Shown: piece by piece, positions 59,386-64,000 of the stretch
How positions within the stretch are numbered: position 1 is the stretch's first letter
Layout of the letters: each line of letters begins with the position of its first letter
Assembly (NCBI RefSeq): GCF_022965805.1
Contig: NW_027330943.1
Span: forward strand, 1-64,000
Direction of reading: 5' to 3'
Source: Primulina eburnea
Taxonomy: Eukaryota > Streptophyta > Magnoliopsida > Lamiales > Gesneriaceae
Length of the DNA stretch: 64,000 nucleotides
Notes under the pieces: generated by a model
Seen by the model: only the letters and a program-made list of their open reading frames with translations
Told to the model about the DNA's origin: nothing
Database searches by the model: none
Made by a program: the position numbers and the translations under genes

Positions 59386-62300
59386 TCAAGCCAATGCCGT
59401 CAAACAAGGGTGAAATGCAGTACCACAAGCAATCCATTGCTTCTTCCTCCCGCGTGGCAGCACACAGCCAGGCACCTTGAGCCATTCCCTGCTTGACAAA
59501 TCATAGGAAACAAGCCTATTCATTTGTCTTGATCTCAGTGATAACATGAGCAAGCCCTTGTTACCCAGACAAGTCATTCTAACGTGCTTCCCATAAAACT
59601 CCAAGCACCATATGTTTGGCATTCTGTCGACCTCCTTCCACAAAAGAGTCATCTTTTGCAGCTCCCAAATGCAGACACATGTGGCGGCATTTTTAGTCAG
59701 CAGCCCTACGAGCATGATCCTCCCTCCACATTCAGCTAATGTATGATCGCTAAGATGTGGAGGACCTGGGATTAGAAACTGTTTCCAGATCCCAGTGTCC
59801 ATGTTGTAGGACACAAGCCCTTCAGGGTCTGAGCGCATGAAGTAGAGCGTTCTATCAACGGAGACTGCTTGAGACCTGAAATTCAGTGAAAGTGGAAGTT
59901 TGATATTCGAGGGCATGATTCCGGGACGAGTCCAGTGGTTTTTTGTCGAGTCGTAGACTTCGTATTCCCCCTCACAACCAACCCAAATGATCTTATATCC
60001 TGAGTCTGCAGATCTGCCGTTCAAAGTCATCCCAACTGCTACACGAGACCACACCTTAACGGACCTAGCAGGCAACTCCTTGAAGGATCTTGTCAAGGGA
60101 TTGCAAATATAGAAGCTCCGGTGGCCTATATCGAGGAAACATACGAGGCCACCTGCTGATGCCACTGGCAACACAATCAATTTTGTTGGCAAGGCAGGCA
60201 CAGTTGGATGGTGCCACTTCTTTGATAATGGATCATACATGGCTCCAGTATTGACATTTTCATGAGTGATGGTATAAAACCAAGGTTGAGCTTGCTCGAC
60301 TTGAGCACATTGATGGGAAAAACTTTGAGAAGTCAGCAATGAATTCCACTTTTGGCAAACCGAACGGAAACGGAAAAAAGTTGCAATTGGAAGTCTTGAA
60401 ATCACAACTTCAAAGAGATCCTCCGGAAATTCTTTCCAGATGGTTTGTTCCATGCTTTCAGCGGAGCTTGTCATGGCAGTTGCTTTCCCTCGATTGCGTT
60501 CCTTACGTGGTTTTTTTGTGGGTGGAGGTTTTCCAGGTTCCATCATCTTCAAGTTTTCAGATTTACCAGCAGTCATAGTTAGATTATAGCAACCGTCTTC
60601 CAAAGAACTACCATCTAGATTGAAAAAACACCATCTGCAGAGCAACTGAAGTATCTTGAGATGCTTAATGTCAAAAGACAAGGATAAATTTTATTCTAAT
60701 AGAAGCAAAAAACAAGAATTAAGGAAACAATAACTAAAAACACTGCATACCAACAGAATTGTCATTTCCGAAAGCAAAGACATTCCAGAGACCACACAAG
60801 GACATCTAAAGTTTAAACAGAAGGCTGCGTATGCAATTTAACATTTACACATTAAAATTGTTTGTGCATGTAATTATATCTTATATATCTCATAACAAAA
60901 ATCAGTCAGCACAGCTGATGAACATAATCAAAAGGCAGATAAAAAGTAAAGGTAAAATAAAATAGTCAAGATAATCAACATCTAAGATGAATTGGTTAGT
61001 GATGATACTTTGCAAGGGACTTGTAATATAGCATCAAAATGATTACATAAAACTTTGAAGTATTAATTGCACATCAATGAAAGTTAGTTCTTTCAATGCA
61101 AGGATATGTCGATCAAACTTGTTTGGGACAAGAGTGAAAGCTTTCAGACATCCTGGGCACATGCCTCTAATGAAGTCCAGATTGCTTTAAGGTAGAAAAG
61201 TATCATTGCAAGAAGTTTTGACATCAATACAATATATCAATTTAAAAATCCCCTTTTACAAGAAAAAAGATCTTGAATCCTGGAAATAAAACTGTCATTT
61301 CGGCCGAGGTATGGCCAGATAGATTCGACAAAAAATGAGTTGAGGCTAATAAATTCGTGAGCTGAATTGTGTAAGGGCCTGAATATTTAGCCAGATTAAA
61401 ATATGGTATGTGTTCGAATGGGAACAAGCTCAGGCAGTTAAAAGTCTGTCCCAATGTAGAAGCTCTTTTGGATTCCAAAAACTGAAAGCATGTTCGATTC
61501 TATGTCTCTATGTTTCTTAGGAAATTTTGAGCACCTAAATCTCATTAGCTAGGAATATATGATTTTGTGTGATTGTTAATTTTATGTATTGGCATTAGAT
61601 TTAGCTTTGCCCCAAAGAATTAGCTTTATCAATGGGGTGAGTTCTGCTAACCCAAAACTCAGTTCACAGCGCCCAATTGACAGGCCAGCCTGAATAATAA
61701 CCAAAACTCGGTCTACATAGCATAAATGACAAGCCTACCTGCAAAATAAAAATGTATAGCTGCTTAATCTAGCTAGATTATGTGATCTACGTTCCATTGG
61801 ACATATTGAAAAACAGTTGAGATGAGTGACTAGAACCCGTAAATTTACACAGAGCTATTATCATTGAGTGTTGTCCCTGCAAGATTAAGCTGTGTTTGTC
61901 TTCACATTTGAAATCACAGCAAATATACAACCCCAGAGTCCCAGACCTCCACTTCACCAGGAAAACATTTCTTCCTATTAAAGCATGCACTGATCTACAA
62001 TTCCCTTAGTATATGAAGATACATGAGTGAACATTTGGTTTAAGATATAAGTCAGTAACCAAAACACGTATTCAACTTATGCATTAAATACTAAGTTAAA
62101 CAGATGATTCCATACAGATATATTTGGTAAAAGGCATGGGACGGTCTCTAACTTGACAAAAAAATTGGACGTGCTGCAGCTTTCAATATCAGTTTTAAGC
62201 AAAAAATTCTCTTTACATACCTAAAAGTAATTTCTCTAGATTGCACTAAAAAGTGCAGAATATTTCAAAATTTCGTGTATGTACGACAATTCTAACATCT

Positions 62301-62716
62301 ACATCCATACGTATTTAAGTCAAATTTTACATTTTTTCAACAAAAAATAATTTCACCCCAACTCTCTCGTTTTTTTTTTGGGACACGGAACTTTGCCCCC
62401 ACCAAAACATTAAACCCAGTAAATCAGAAGCTACACACAATTAAAAAAAATGAAATCTTGAAACACGCAAAATCGGCGCCCGTCAAAACATATACAACAA
62501 GCAGCAACAATCATCAAGAAACCAGGTAAAAATCCTAAGCAAACACCCAAAAATCACAGACCTGAAGGGATGCTGCTGAAGCGAAGCCTGAGGTCGAGCC
62601 TGGAAGTGAAGGAAGTAATTCGAAGGAACCGCGGTAGGGGGCGGAGAACCGTAGAGCTCTAAAACCTCTTGTAATTGTCCAATAAGTTGCCTTAGCATGG
62701 CCACCCCTTCCATCAT
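59386..62716 (-). CDS. LCR: F-box/kelch protein, LEAF CURLING RESPONSIVENESS (FBX6) type
   Basis: F-box subunit of an SCF E3 ubiquitin ligase; in Arabidopsis LCR is the miR394 target that controls meristem competence and leaf shape. Two minus-strand exons, 62716-62562 and 60634-59386, join across a ~1.9 kb intron to give 467 residues, the same length as Arabidopsis LCR. Exon 1 gives MMEGVAMLRQLIGQLQEVLE and ends LQQHPFR; exon 2 continues WCFFNLDGSSLEDG. The F-box is at about 115-160 (WKEFPEDLFEVVISRLPIAT, FFRFRSVCQKWNSLL). Kelch-like repeats follow (MYDPLSKKWHHPTVP; FYICNPLTRSFKELPA; VYDSTKNHWTRPG; SYNMDTGIWKQF; SYDLSSREWLKVPG). The end is GTAFHPCLTALA. The segment EVDRMPN encodes the miR394 site. 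Confidence 0.95.
59616..59635 (-). promoter_or_regulatory. miR394 target site in LCR coding region
   Basis: On the plus strand TTGGCATTCTGTCGACCTCC equals the mature miR394 sequence as I remember it, except for one base (G for C at position 14). The minus-strand mRNA is therefore complementary to miR394 at 19 of 20 positions. It lies in the LCR-type F-box coding region, at the same peptide (EVDRMPN) as in Arabidopsis. Confidence 0.92.
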
Positions 62717-64000
62717 CCCATGACCAGAGCCCTCCCCACCCTCAACCCCTCCCCCACCCCGTCCATTATCTCTCTCTCTCTCTCTCTATCTATAGCTTGT
62801 GAGTATCTATATTTAGCTGTGTAGTATCTATATTTCGTCGACGGGAGGTTTCCTTTTGTTTTTATTGTTATTAATTCGGCGAATCATAATTCGCCACGTA
62901 TCTGACCATATACGTTTGATGAGTAGATTGACCGTGTACGCCAACTTTCCTCTTGTTGTTGCCCAAATTACCCCTAACTACGTATATTGATTTATTTTTA
63001 ATACAAATTTTAGTGATTGGTTTGATTTCAGGTAAAAACTTGTATGACACTGTCTCACAGGTCGTATTTTGTGAGACAGATCTCTTATTTGGAGTATCCA
63101 TGAAAAAATATTATTTTTTATGCTAAGAGTATTACTTTTTATTGTGAATATCGGTAGGATTGACCTGTCTCTCAGATTAAGATCCGTGAGACGGTCTCAC
63201 ATGAGTCTCACTCTTTAAGTTAATATCAAATTATATTTTATAATTTTATCAGATTATTATGTAGATTAAATTCATAGCTTGATATATTAATTTGTTTCAG
63301 TATAAAAGTTTGTTGTTAGCTAGTATAGATTTAGGTATTTTACGAACTTCTTATTAATTATCAAATAAAATAATGTAGATCTTAAATATTTGATGTATTT
63401 GAAAATTTTTGAATCTGAAATGAATCTTAAAATATGGGTCCATTTCGAAAATAGTAGGACGGGTTAACTTTGTCCATATTACAATAATAAATTATATTTT
63501 TCATAGATGAACCAAATAGAAAAACCAAAATAATAACTTAGACTCCATTCGATTAGCACATTAAGTACTTGAATGTAGAGTAGAGTAGGTGCATCCGTAA
63601 AATTGGTAATTACTAGAAGCAGTTTTCTAAAAAGCAAGAATTAAACACAATTAAATGTAAATTATAATTATTAAACATGATATTTTAATTTTTAGATGTT
63701 GAGGTAACTTTTTACATATGTGTAAAAGTTAACTTTAACATTTACATATTTGATAATATAATTTTTTTTAAATGCCTAATTAAAATATTTGAATAAGATG
63801 TCAAATAATATTGCATATGTTATAATATATTTAGTTTGCTTAATCAAAATTGATATGATATGATAAATTACTATTCTCTCATTTTCAATAATAAATAAAT
63901 ATAAATAAAAAGAAATGAATGAACTATAACATTATAAATTCACATTCAATGATTTTTTTTATTGAAATGAGATAAATAATCAATGATTTGATTGATGTGA
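62717..64000. other. LCR upstream region and intergenic
   Basis: A short CT repeat, (CT)n at 62770-62788, lies in the probable leader. GTGAGAC-ended repeat copy 14 is at 63034-63211. The rest, to the window end, is AT-rich with no gene seen. Confidence 0.6.
63034..63211 (+). repeat. ~180 bp GTGAGAC-ended repeat, copy 14
   Basis: Left AAAACTTGTATGACACTGTC, right GATCCGTGAGACGGTCTCAC. The internal body is full length. Confidence 0.85.

Overview
The window is plant nuclear DNA from a eudicot. It is AT-rich, its genes carry GT-AG introns, and it holds (AT)n tracts, Helitron, hAT-type and Copia-type debris, and plant-specific families (SBP-box, SEPALLATA MADS-box, CAMTA, cytokinin-receptor histidine kinase, DUF3339). 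The SEP3 C-terminus reads like asterid FBP2/AGL9 proteins. A ~180 bp repeat with GTGAGACGGTCTCAC ends is present in 14 copies. Together these suggest an asterid, possibly Lamiales; that placement is inference. No tRNA, rRNA or CRISPR array was found.

Layout. 1-5157: repeat-bearing intergenic DNA and the leader of an SPL gene (+, 5158-6504) that carries a canonical miR156 site. 7955-8269: a small intronless gene of unknown function. 8270-18316: gene desert with a SINE-like unit, a complete 491 bp hAT-type miniature element with a perfect 8 bp target duplication, and a decayed Helitron (3' end at 15308). 18317-22870: complete eight-exon SEPALLATA3-type MADS-box gene. 24760-26126: two-exon gene for a small membrane protein. 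27377-27586 (-): DUF3339 protein. 30214-31817 (-): truncated Copia element (one LTR, gag, part of protease) just upstream of a CAMTA gene (32166-37636, +) whose first exon was not securely found. 38570-42471 (-): tandem pair of NTF2 genes. 43472-48477 (-): AHK3-type cytokinin receptor with a one-base frameshift in its receiver domain. 48478-56410: gene-poor and repeat-rich. 56411-57861 (+): SERP/RAMP4. 59386-62716 (-): F-box gene LCR/FBX6 with a miR394 site.

How the genes relate. The block NTF2 - AHK3 - RAMP4 - LCR recalls neighbouring Arabidopsis chromosome 1 loci At1g27310-At1g27340 (from memory), so conserved microsynteny is likely. Several genes are developmental regulators: SPL/miR156 (phase change), SEP3 (floral organ identity), AHK3 (cytokinin) and LCR/miR394 (meristem and leaf). 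They are not an operon and appear to be independently expressed.

The most notable observations are: a local duplication that copied NTF2 together with the CAMTA 3' flank; a GC-AG intron kept in both NTF2 copies; a probable frameshift in AHK3; a Copia LTR where the CAMTA first exon should be; a 37 bp templated direct repeat at a broken miniature element; and an unnamed three-hairpin insertion at 58469-58663. I found no convincing novel biological system. The unusual content is in repeats, breakpoints and gene-structure details.
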